Shown piece after piece: positions 11,001 through 23,782 of a stretch of DNA of 64,000 nt. Where the stretch lies: contig CM042685.1 in the NCBI GenBank assembly GCA_023614405.1, positions 87,658,684 through 87,722,683 of the forward strand, in the 5' to 3' direction. The notes below the pieces were generated by a model, which saw only the letters and a list, made by a program, of their open reading frames with translations, was not told where the DNA came from and ran no database searches. The translations under genes were made by a program, and so were the position numbers. Origin of the DNA: Avena insularis. Taxonomy: Eukaryota; Streptophyta; Magnoliopsida; Poales; Poaceae. How positions within the stretch are numbered: position 1 is the first letter of the stretch; each line of letters opens with the position of its first letter.

Positions 11001-14000
11001 ATTTTTTTTTGTGGTGCCCCATGGGGAACCTAGGTTGGGCACGTGCTTAGGTTCAAGGTTTCTCTGGACCTCGCGTACCTGCGCACGCCTGCGGGTTTGC
11101 CGATTTTTCCCACCCCCGAACCTCGGCAATAGGAAATTCATCAAAAATCAAAAAAATATGAAACTAGCTCGTGTAGCCCTTGTTTGTCACCCACTACCAT
11201 CATAAAATCATTAACAGTAGAAACTAGGACGTTTGGCACACGGTGCACCCCCGGATGTCTATGGAATAGGAGTTAACATAGCTTTCAACCCTAAACCTCC
11301 CCCTCACTGCCCAGAACATTGATCCACTATGCGGATTGATCCCAAACACGGCACCTAACTCCCTCTCGTTATTCTAAGCAACTTCTCCAACTAGAGATTT
11401 CAGGGTACCATGAAGAAATCCTTACTTTCCATTTACCTATTATGAACAACCGGCGATTTTGCAAAGGAGGTGCATGAATTGAGTGTGCCCTATTCCCCAA
11501 GGAAATTTACATGCATGTTATGTCGTGGAGGACCACCATTCCTGGGAGATTGGTATTTATCTCGTGGTGCAAGCATATACTGAATTTTTCCTGAGTTATG
11601 CCCCGGTAATGTCGTTTTCTAAGTATAGGTATCCTAGAAAGGGCCCTCAATTTTCAGGAAAAAAGTTTTGGGGTGCCCCATGTGGTACCTAGGTTCAAGT
11701 TTGCATTGGACCTCGCATGCCTGCACGCGCCATCGGGTTTGCCGATATTGCCCACCACCAAACCCCGGCAATAGTTAATTCATCAAAAATGAAAAAAATA
11801 TGAAACCAGCTCGAGTAGCCCTTGTATGTCACCCACTACCATCATAAAATCATGAACAAAACGAACCAGGACTTTTGGCACACGGTGCACCCCCAGATGG
11901 CTATCGAGTAGGAGTTAACATGGCTTTCAACACTACACCTCCCCTCACTGCCCAGAACATGGATCCACTACGCGAATTGAGCCCAAACCCGACACCTAGC
12001 TCCCTCTCCGCATACTAAGCAACATCACCAAGTAGATATTTTAGGGTTCGATGAATACATCCAGAGTTTCCAATTACAAACTCTAAAAAACCGACGATTT
12101 TGTAAAGGAGGTACATGAATTGAGCGCACCCTAGGCCCCAAGGCAAATTACACGCATTCTATATCGTGGCGGACCACCATTCCTGGGATGTTTGTATTTA
12201 TCTCATGGTGTAAGCATATACTATATTTTTTTCCTGAGTTATGCCCGGTAATGGCGTTTTCTAACTATATGTACCCTAGAAAGGCCCCTCATTTTTCGGG
12301 AAAAATATTTTGGGGTGCCCCATGTGGTACCTAGGCTGGGCACATGCCTAGGTTCAAGTTTGCATTGGAGCTCGCGTTCCTTCCGCGCCGTCGGGTTTGA
12401 AAATTTTGCCCACCCCCCGAACCCCGACAATAGGAAATTCATCAAAAATAAAAAAAATATGAAACCAGCTATAGTAGCCCTTTTATGTCACCCACTACAA
12501 TAATAAAGCATAAACAATACAAACCGCGACTTTTGGCACATGGTGCACCCCCCAGATGGCTATCGAGTAGGAGTTAACATGGCTTTCAACACTAGACCTC
12601 CCCCTCACTGTCCAGAACATGGATCCACTACGCGAATTGAGCCCAAACCCGACACCTAGCTCCCTCTCCGCATTCTAAGTAACTTCTCCAACTAGATAGT
12701 TTAGGGTTCCATGAATACATCCGGAGTTTCCAATTACAAACTATGAAAAACCGGCAATTTTGCAAAGGTGGTGCATGAATTGAGTGCGCCCTAGGACCGA
12801 AGGAAATTTACACGCATGCTATGTCGTGGTAGGCCGCCATTCCTGGGAGGTTGGTATTTATCTCGTGGTGCAAGCATATACTGTATTTTTCCTGAGTTAC
12901 GACTCGATAATTGTGGTTTCTAATTGTAAGTATCCTAGAAAGGGCCCTCAATTTTCATGAAAAAATGTTGGTAGGTGCCCCATGGCGTACCTAGGATGGG
13001 CACGTGCCTAGGTTCAAGGTTGTGCTGGACCTCGCGTGCCTGCACGCGCCGGCGGGTTTGCCAATTTTGCCCTCCCCCCGAACCCCGGCAATAGGAAATT
13101 CATCAAAAATCAAAAAAAACACAAATCGAGTAGCCCTTGTATGTCACCTACTACCATGATGAAATCATAAACAAGACAAACCTCTACTTTTAGCACAAGG
13201 GGCACCCCCCGGATGGCTATCGAGTAGGATTTAACATGGCCTTCAATTCTAGACCTCCCCATCACTGCCAGAACATGGTTCCACTATGCGGATTGAGCCC
13301 AAATGCGGCACCTAGCCCCCTCTTGGGATTCTAAGAAACTTCTCCAACTAGAGATTTTAGGGTTCCATGATGAAATCCAAAACTTCCATTTACCAACTCC
13401 GAACAACCGGCGATTTTGCAAAGGAGGAGCAAGAAGTGAGTGTGCCCTAGGCACCGAGGCAATTTACACGCATACTATGTCGTGGCGGACCACCATTCCC
13501 AGAAGGTTGGTATTATCTCGTGGTGCAAGCATATACTATATTTTTCCTGAGTTAGCACCCCGGTAATGGCGGTTTCTAACTGTTGGTACCCTAAAAAGGG
13601 CCCTCACTTTTCATGAAAAAATGTTTTGGGGTGCCCCATGGAGTACCTAGGCTAGGCAGGTGCCTAGGTTCAAGGTTTCACTGGACCTTGCGTGCCTATG
13701 CACGTCGGTGGGTTTTCTTATTTTGCCCACCCCCCGAACCCCAACAATAGGAAATTCATCAAAAATCAAAAAAAATGAACCAGCTCGAGTAGCCCTAGTA
13801 TGTCACCCAATACCATCATGAAATCATAAACAAGACAAACCGGGACTTTTAGCAGAAGGGGCACCCCCCGGATGGCTATCGAGTAGGAGTTCACATTGCT
13901 TTCAACTCTAGACCTCCCCATCACTGCCAGAACATGGTTCCACTACGCGGATTGAGCCCAAACCTGGCACCTACCTCCCTCTCTGCATTCTAAGCAACTT

Positions 14001-17000
14001 CTCCAACTAGAAATTTCAGGGTTCCATGAAGAAATATAGAGTTTCCATTTACGACTCTCAAAACCTGCGATTTTGCAAAGGAGCTGCAAGAATTGAGCGT
14101 GCCCTAGGCCCTAAGGAAACTTACACGCATGCTACGTCGTGGCAGGAAACCATTCCACGGAGGTTGGTATTTATCTCGTGGTGGAAGCATATATTGTATT
14201 TTTCCTGAGTTATGCCCCGGTAATGGAGGTTTCTAACTTTAGGTACCCTAGAATGGGCCGTCAATTTCCAGGAAAAAATGTTTTGGGGTGCCTCATGGGG
14301 TACCTAGGCTGGGCACGTTCCTAGGTTCAAGATTTCACTGGACCTCGCGTTCCTGCACACGTCGGCGGGTTTTCTGATTTTGCCCACCCCCCGAACCCCG
14401 ACAATAGGAAATTCATAAACAATCCAAAAAAATATGAAACCAGCTTGACTAGCACTTATATGTCACCCACTACCATCATGAAATAATAAACAAGAAAAAC
14501 CTGGACTTTTAGCACAAGGCCCACCCCTCGGATGGATATCGAGTAGGAGCTAACATGGCTTTCAACTCTAGACTTCCCCATCACTGCCAGAACATGGTTC
14601 CACTACACAGATTGAGCCCAAACCCGGCACCTAGCTCCCTCTCCACATTCTAAGCAACATCTCCAACTAGAATTTCACGGTTCCATGAAGAAATATAGAG
14701 CGCAAGAATTGAGCACGCCCTAGGCCCCAAGGCAATTTACACGCGTGCTAGGTCATGGAAGACCGCTATTCCCATGAGGTTGGTATTTATCTCATGGTGG
14801 AAGCATATACCGTATTTTTCCTGCGTTACGCCCCGGTAATGGCGATTTCTAACTTTAAGTACCCTAGAAAGGGCCCTCAATTTTCGGGAAAAAGTGTTTT
14901 GGTGTACCTAGGATGGGCACGTTCCTAGGTTCAAGGTTGCACTGGACCACGCGTGCCTGCACGCACCGGCGGGTTTGCCGATTTTTCCCACCCCCTGAAC
15001 CCCAGCAATAGGAAATTTATCAAAAATCAGAAATATATGAAACCATCTCGAATAGACCTTGTATTTCACCCACTACCATCATAAAATCATGAACAATACA
15101 AACCGGAACTTTTGGCACACGGTGCACACCCTGGATGGCTATCAAGTAGGAGTTAACTTGTCCTTCAACCATAGACCTCCCCCTCACTGCCCAGAATGTG
15201 GATCTACTACACGTATTGAGCCTAAACCCGGTACCTAGATCCCTCTCGGTATTCTAAGCAACTTCTCCAACTAGAGATTTCAGGGTTCCATGAAGAAATC
15301 CAGAGGTTCCATTTACAGACTCCGAAAAAACGGAGATTTTGCTAAGGAGGTGCAAGTATTGAGCGCGCCCTAGGCCCTGAGGCAATTTACACGCATGCTA
15401 GGTCATGGAAGACCGGTATTCCCGGGAGGTTGGTATTTATCTCGTGGTGCAAGCATATAATGTATTTTTTCTGATTTACGCCTCGGTAATGGCGGTTTCT
15501 AACTCTAGGTACCCTAGTAAGGGCCTTCAATTTTCTGGTAAAGGTGTTTTGGGGTACCTAGGATGGGCACGGGCCTAGGTTCAAGGTTGCACTAGACCTC
15601 GCGTGCCTGCTCGCACCGGCGGGTTTGCCGACTTTGCCCACCCCCCGAACCCCAGCAATAGGAAATTCATCAAAAATCAGAAAAATATGAAACCAACTCG
15701 AATAGCCCTTTTATGTAACCCACTACCATCATAAAATCATGAACAAGACAAACCGGGACTTTTGGCACATGGTACACCGCCGGATGGCTATCGAGTAGGA
15801 GTTAACGTGGAATTCAACCCTAGACCTCCCCCTCACTGCCCAGAACATGGATCTATTGCACGGATTGATCCCAAACCCGGCACCTAGCTCCCTCTCGGCA
15901 TTCTAAGCAACTTCTCCAACTAGAGATTTCAGGGTTCCATGAAGAAATCCAGAGTTTCCATTTACCGACTCTGAAAAACCGGCGATTTTGCAAAGGAGGT
16001 GCAAGAATTGAGCGTGCCCTAGGCACCGAGGCAATTTACACGCATGCTAGGTCATGGAAGACTGCTATTTCCAGGAGGTTGGTATTTATCTCGTGGTGCA
16101 AGCATATACAATATTTTTCCTGAGTTACGCCCCGGTAATGGTGGTTTCTAATTGTAGGTACCCTAGAAAGGGGACTCAATTTTCGGGAAAAGGTGTTTTG
16201 TGGTACCTAGGATGGGCACGTGCCTAGGTTCAAGGTTTCACTGGACCTCACGTGCCTGCATGTGCCGGCGGGTTTGCCGATTTTGCCCACCACCCGAACC
16301 CCAGCAATAGGAAATTCATCAAAAATCAGAAAAATATGAAACCATCTCGAATAGCCCTTGTATGTAACCCACTACCATCCTAAAATCATGAAAAACACAA
16401 ACCGAAACTTTTGACACATGGTGCACCGTTGGATGGATATCCAGTAGGAGTTAAGGTGGCCTTCAACCCTAGACCTCCCCGTCACTGCCCAGAACGTGGA
16501 TGTACAGCACGGATTGAGCCCAAACCCGACACTAGATCGCCCTCGGCATTCTAAGCAACTTCTCCAACTATATATTTTAGGGATCCATGAAGAAATCCAG
16601 AGTTTCCATTTACCGACTCCGAAAAACCAGCAATTTTGCAAAGGAGGTGCAAGAATTGAGCATGCCCTAGGCCCCAAGGCAGTTTACACGCATGCTAGGT
16701 CAAGGAACAATGCTATTCCTGGGAGGTTGGTATTTATCTCGTGGTGTAAGCTTATATTGTATTTTTCCTAATTTACACCCCTATAATGGCGGTTTCTAAT
16801 TATAGGTACCCTAGAAAGGGCCCTCCATTTTCGGGTGCCCCATGGGGTACCTACGCTAGGCACGTGCCTAGGTTCAAGGTTTCACTAGACCTCGCGTGCC
16901 GGCGAGTTTGCCGATTTTGCCCACCCTCAAGCCCCGGCAATAGGAAATTCATCAAAAATCAAAAAAAATATGAAACCAGCTCGAATGCCCCATATATTCG

Positions 17001-20000
17001 CCCACTACCATCATTTAATCATAGACAAGATAAAATAGTACTTTTGGTACATGGTTCAGCCCCCGATGTCTATCGAGTAGGAGTTAACATGACTTTCAAC
17101 CCTAGACCTCCCCCTCACTACCCAGAACGTGGATCCACTGCGCGGGTTGAGCCCAAAACCGACACCTAGCTTCCTCTCGGCATTCTAATCAACTTCTCCA
17201 ACTAGAAGTTTCAGGTTTTCATGAAGAAATCCAGAGTGTCCATTTACCGACTCCGAAAAACCAGCGATTTTGCAAAGGAGGTATAAGAATCGAGCGTGCC
17301 CAAGGCCCCGAGGCAATTTACACTCATGCTTCTTCGTGGCGGACCACCATTCCCGGGAGTTTGGTATTTATCTCATGATACAAGCATATACTGTATTTTT
17401 CCTGAGTTACTCCCAGGTAATGGCGGTTTCTAACTGTAGGTACCCTAGAAAGGGTCCTCAATTTTCGAGAAAAAAATATCTTGGGGTGCCCCATGGGGTA
17501 CCTAGGTGGGCACGTGCCTAGGTTCAAGGTTGCGCTGGACCTCACGTGCCTGAGCGCGCCACCGTGTTTGCCGATTTTGCCCACCCTCGAACCTCGGGAA
17601 TAGGAAATTCATCAAAAATCAAAAAATATGAAACCAGCTCGAGTATCCTTGTATGTCACCCACTACCATCATAAAATCATAAACAAGAAAAAACATGACT
17701 TTTGCCACATGGTGCACCCCTAGATGGCTATCGAGTAGGATTTAACATGGCTCTCAACCATAGACCCCTCTCACTGCCTAGAACATGGATCCACTATGTA
17801 GATTGAGCCCAAACTCGGCATCTAGCTACCTCTCGACATTCTAAGTAACTTCTCCAACTAGATATTTCAGGGTTCCATAAAGACATCCAGAGTTTCCATT
17901 TACCGACTCCAAAAAACTAGCGATTTTGCAAAGAATTGAGCGCGCCCTAGGCCCCGAGAAAATTTACACACATGCTACGTCGTTGCGGACCGCCATTCCT
18001 GGGAGGTTGGTATTTATATCATGGTGCAAGCATATACTTTATTTTCCCCGAGTTATACCCTGATAATGGCGGTTTGTAACTGTAGGCAACCTAGAAAGGG
18101 CCCTCAATTTTTGGTAAAAAATGTCTTGGGGTGCCCGATGGGTATCTAGGCTGGGCATGTTCCTATGTTCAAGGTTGCACTGAACCTCGCATTCCTGCGC
18201 ACGCCAGCGGGTTTGCCAATTTTGCCCAAAACTCGACCTCGGCAATAGGAAATTTATCAAAAATCAAAAAAATATGAAACCATCACAAGTATCCCTTATA
18301 TGTCACCCACTACCATCATAAAATCATAAAAAATACAAACCGGGACTTTTGCCAATCGGTGCACCCCCTTGATGGCTATCGAGTAGGAGTTAACATGGCT
18401 CTCAAACCTAGACCTCCCCCTCACTGCCCCGAATGTGGATCCACTATGCGGATTGAGCCCAAACCTAGCACCTAACTCCCTCTCGGCATTCTAAGCAACT
18501 TCTCCAACTAGATATTCCAGGGTTCCATGAAGAAATACAGAGTTTCCATTTACTGACTTCAAAAAACCAGAGATTTTGCAAAGGAGGAGCAAGAATTGGG
18601 CGTGCCTTAGGCCCCGAGGAAATTTACGCGCATGCTATGGCGTGGCGGGCCGCCATTCCCGGGAGGTTGGTATTTATCTTGTGGTGCAAACATATACTGT
18701 ATTTTTTCTATGTTATGCCCCGGTAATGTCGGTTTCTAATTGTAGGTATCCTAGATAGGGCCCTCAATTTTCGAGAAAAATGTTTTGGGGTGCCCCATGC
18801 GGTACCTAGGATGGGCACATGCCTAGGTTCAAGGTTTCACAGGACCTCGCATCCCGGTAGTTTTGCCGATTTTGCTCATCCCCCCGAACTCTGGCAGTAG
18901 GAAATTCATCAAAAATCAAAAAATATGAAACCATCTCGAGTAGCCCTTGTATGTCACCCACTACCATCATTAAATCATAAACAAGATAAAATAGTACTTT
19001 TTGCACATCGTGCACCCCCCGATGTCTATCGAGTAGGAGTTAACATGGCTTTCAACGCTATACCTCCCCCTCACTGCTCATAACATGGATCCACTATGCG
19101 GATTGAGCCCAAACCCGGCACCTAGCTCCCTCTCGGCATTCTAAGCAACTTCTCCAACTAGATATTTTACGGTCCCATGAAGAAATCCAGAGTTTCCATT
19201 TGCCGACTCTAGAAAACCAATGATTTTGCAAAGGAGGTATAAGAATTGAGCGTGCCCTAGGCCCCGAGGAAATCTACATGCATGCTTCGTCATGGCGGAC
19301 CATCATTCTTGGGATTGGTATTTATCTCATGGTACAAGCGTATACTCTATTTTTCCTGAATTCTGCCCCGGTAATGGCGGTTTCTAACTGTAGATACCCT
19401 AGAAAGGCCCCTCAATTTTTGGGAAATAATATTTTGGGTGCCACATAGGGTACATAGGTGGGCACGTGCCTAGGTTCAAGGTTGCACTAGACCTCACATG
19501 CCTGAGCGCGCCGGCGGGTTTGCCGATTTTGCCAATCCCCCAAACCCCGGCAATAGGAAATTCATCAAAAATCAAAAAAATATGAAACTAGATCGATTAG
19601 CCCTTGTATGTTTCCCACTACCATCATAAAATTATAAAAACACAAACCAGACATTTGGCACACGGTGCACCCCCCGGATGGCTATCGAGTAGGAGTTAAG
19701 AAGGCTTTCAACCCTAGACCTCCCCCTCACTGGCCAGAAAGTGGATCCACTATGCGGATGGAGCCCAAACCTGGCACCTATCTCCCTATCGGCATTATAA
19801 GGAACATATCCAATTAGAGATTCCAGGGTTCCATGAAGAAATCCAGAGTTTTAATTTACCGACTCTGAAAAAACAACAATAATTGAGCCTGCCTAAGGCT
19901 CCGAGGCAATTTACACGCATGCTACATCGTGGAAGACCTCCATTCCCGGGAGGTTGGTATTTATCTCGTGGTTCAAGCATATACTGTATTTTTCCGAGTT

Positions 20001-23000
20001 AACATGGCTTTTTCCACACGGTGCACCCCCTGGATGGCTATAGAGTAGGAGTTAACATGGCTTTCAACCCTAGACCTCCCCCTCACTGCCCAGAACATGG
20101 ATCCACTACATGAATTCACCCTAAACCCGACACCTAGCTTCCTCTTGGCATTCTAAGCAACTTCTCCAACTAGAGATTTCTGAAATCCATAAAAAAATCC
20201 AGAATTTATATTTACAGACTCGGAAAAACCGGCGATTTTGCAAAGAAGGAGCAAGAATTGAGCGCGTCCTAGGCCCTAAGGCAAATTACACGCATCCTAC
20301 GTCGTGGCGGACCGCCATTCCCGGGAGGTTCGTATTTATCTCATGGTGCAAGCAAATACTATATTTTTTCTGAGTTATGCCCCAGTAATGGCGGTTTCTA
20401 ACTGTAGGTACCCTAGAAAGGGCCCTCACATGCCTAGATTGAAGGTTGCACTAGACCTCGCGTGCCTGCACACGCTGGCGGGTTTGCCGATTTTTCCCAC
20501 CCCCCTGAACCGTGGTAATAGGAAATTCATCAAAAATCAAAAAAATATGAAACCATCTCGAGTAGCCCTTGTATGTCACTCACTACCATTATTAAATCAT
20601 AAACAAGACAAACCGGGACTTTTTCCACACGGTGCACCCCCTGGATGGCTATCGAGTAGGAGTTAACATGGCTTTCAACCCGAGACCTCCCCCTCACTGC
20701 CTAGTACGTGGATCCACTACGCAGATTGAGCCCAAACCTGGCACCTAGCTGCCTCTCGGCATTTTAAGAAACTTCTCCAACTAGAGATTTCAGGGTTCCA
20801 TGAAGAAATACAGAGTTTCCATTTACCGACTGTGAAAAACCAACGATTTTGCAAAGGAGGTGCAAGAATTGAGCGCGCCCTAGGGCCCGAGGCAATTTAC
20901 AGGCATGCTACATAGTGGAGGAACGCCATTCCCGGGAAGTTGGTATTTATCTCGTGCTGCAAGCATATACTATATTTTTTCTGAGTTACGCACTAGTAAT
21001 GGTCGTTTGTAACTATAGGTACCCTAGAAAGGGCCCTCAATTTTCCAGAAAAGATATTTTTGGGTGCCTAGGATGGGCACGTGCCTAGGATGGTCGTTTG
21101 TAACTATAGGTACCCTAGAAAGGTACCTAGGATGGGCATGTGCCTAGGTTCAAGGTTGCACTGGACCTCACGTGCCTGCGCGCGGCGGCGGGTTTGCCGA
21201 TTTTGCCCACCCCTTAACTCCGGCAATTGGAAATTCATAAAAAATAAAAAATATGAAACCAGCACGTGTAGCCCTTGTATGTCACCAACTGCCATCATAA
21301 AATCATTAAGAATGCAAACCGGGAATTTTGCACATGATGCACCCCCGAATGGCTATCGATAGGAGTTAACAAGGCTTTCAACCCTAGACCTCCCCCTCAC
21401 TGGCCAAAGGGTGGATCCACTATGCAGATTGAGCCCAAACTTGGCACCTAGATCCCTCTCGGTATTCTAAGGAACTTCTCCAACTTGAGATTTTAGGGTT
21501 CCATGAAGAAATCCAAAGTTTAAATTTACCGACTCCAAAAAACCGGCGATTTTGCAAAGGACGTGCAAGAATTGATCGCTCCCTAGGCCTCGAGGTAATT
21601 TACACGCATGCTACATCATGGCGGACTGCCATTCCCAGTATCTCGTGGTGCAAGCATATAATATATTTATCCTGAGTTATGCCTCGTTAATGGCGGTTTC
21701 TAGCTGTAGATACCCTAGAAAGGGCCCTCATATTTCCGGAAAAAATGTTTTGCGGTGCCCCATGGTGTACCAGGGCAGGGCTCATGCCTAGGTTGAAGGT
21801 TGCACTAGACCTCGCGTTCCTACGCGCTCCTGCGGGTTTGCTGATTTTGCCCACCCCCCAAACCCCACCAATAGGAAATTCATCAAAAATCAAAAAAATA
21901 TGAAACCAGCTCGAGTAGCCCTTATATGTCACCCACTACCATCATAAAATAATAAACAAGACAAACCGGGAATTTTTCCATGTGGTGCACCCCCTGGATG
22001 GCTATCCAGTAGGAGTTAACATGGCTTTGAACCCTAGACCTCCCCCTCACTTCCCATAACATGGATACACTAAGCGGATTGAGCCCAATCCCGGCACCTA
22101 GCTGCCTCTCGGCATTCTAAGAAACTTCTCCAACTAGAGATTTCAGGGTTCCATGAATAAATCCAGATTTTCCATTTACCGACTCCGAAAAACCAGTGAT
22201 TTTGCAAAGGAGGTGTAAGAATTGAGCACGCCCTAGGACCCGAGGAAATTTATAGGCATGCTACATCGAGGCAGACAGCCATTCCCGGGAGGTTGGTATT
22301 TATCTCGTGGTGCAAATATATATACTGTATTTTTCCTAAGTTACACCCAGATAATGGCGGTTTCTAACTGCAGGTACCGTAGAAAGGGCCCTCAATTTTC
22401 AGGAAAAAAAGTTTTGGGGTGCCCCATGGCATATCTAGGCGGAGCACATTCCTATGTTCAAGGTTTCACTGGACCTCACGTGCCTGCGCGCGCCGGCGGG
22501 TTTGCCGATTCTACCAACGCCCCGAATCCCGGCAATAGGAAATTCATCAAAAATCAAAAAATATGAAACCATCTCGAGTAGCCCTTGTATGTCACCTAGT
22601 ACCATCACAGAATCATAAACAAGACAAATCAGTACTTTTGGCACATGGTGCAGCCCCTGGATTGCTATCGAGTAGGAGTTAACATGGCTTTCGACCCTTG
22701 ACCACCCCCTCACTGCCCAGAACATGGATCCACTACGTGGATTGAGCCCAAACCAGACACCTAGCTCCCTGTCGGAATTCTGAGCAACTTATCCAGCTAG
22801 AGATTTCAGGATTCCATGAAGAAATCGAGTGTCTCCATTTAGCGACTCCGAGAAACCAGAGATTTTGCAAAGGAAATCCAAGAATTGAGCACGCCCTAGG
22901 CTCCGAGGAAATTTACATGCATGCTATGTTGTGGCGGACCGCCATTCTCGGGAGGTTGGTAGTTATCTCGTGGTGCAAGCATATATTGTATTTTTTCTGA

Positions 23001-23782
23001 GTTACGCCCCGGTAACGGCGGCTTCTAACTGTAGGTACCCTAGAAAGGGACCTCAATTTTAAGAAAAAAAATGTTTTGGGGTGCCCCATGGGGTACCTAG
23101 GATGGCACATTCCTAGGTTCAAGGTTGCACTAGACCTCGCGTTCCTGCGCGCGCCGGCGGGTTTGCCGATTTTCCCACACCCCCCCGAACCCCGGCAATA
23201 GGATATTCATCAAAAATCAAAAAAATACAAACCAAATCGAGTAGCCCTTGTATGTCACCCACTACCATCATAAAATAATCAAAAATACAAACCAGTACTT
23301 TTGGCACATGGTGCACCCCTAGATGGCTATCGAGTAGGAGTTAACTTGGCTTTCAACCCTAGACCTCGCCCTCACTGCCCAGAACGTGAATCCACTATGC
23401 GGATTGATCCCAAACCCGACACCTAGCTCCCTCTCGATATTCTAAGCAACTTCTCCAACTAGAGTTTCAGGGTTCCATGAAGAAATCTAGAGTTTCGAAT
23501 TATCGACTCAGAAAACCAGTGATTTTGCAGCTTGAGTAGCCCTTGTATGTCACCCACTACCATCATAAAATCATAGACAAGAAAAACCGGGACTTTGGGC
23601 ACACAGTGCACCCCTTAGATAGTATCGAGTAGGAGTTTACATGGCTTTCAACCCTAGACCTCCCCCTCACTTCCCAGAACATGGATCCACTACGCGTATT
23701 GAGCCCAAACCCGGCACCTAGCTCCCTCTCGGCATTCAAAGGAACTTCTCCAACTAGAGATTTCAAGGTTCCATGAGGAAAT
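8023..23782 (+). repeat. Tandem array of about 655-bp units, main block
   Basis: About 26 head-to-tail units fill 15.8 kb. Unit starts (the GTGCACCCCC...GGATGGCTATCGAGTAGG motif) lie near 8023, 8676, 9336, 9992, 10585, 11243, 11885, 12543, 13200, 13859, 14518, 15122, 15772, 16421, 17054, 17712, 18359, 19010, 19665, 20021, 20632, 21336, 21985, 22648, 23311 and 23607. Full units are 640-663 bp; several are shortened by deletions (10585, 15122, and the 355-bp and 296-bp units starting at 19665 and 23311). Constant landmarks are CGGATTGAGCCCAAACCCGG, a GGTACCTAGG...CACGTGCCTAGG block, and a run like AAAAATCAAAAAAATATGAAA. Units have diverged by scattered substitutions. I do not recognise the family. 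Confidence 0.93.

Noticed and set aside
8023..23782. Regularly spaced repeats, possible CRISPR-like array
   Set aside because: The whole 655-bp unit repeats with no unique spacers, and the genome is clearly a plant. It is satellite-like DNA.
8023..23782. The 655-bp repeat as ribosomal DNA spacer
   Set aside because: No 18S, 5.8S, 25S or 5S sequence is visible at either side, and the array is joined to retrotransposon ends.
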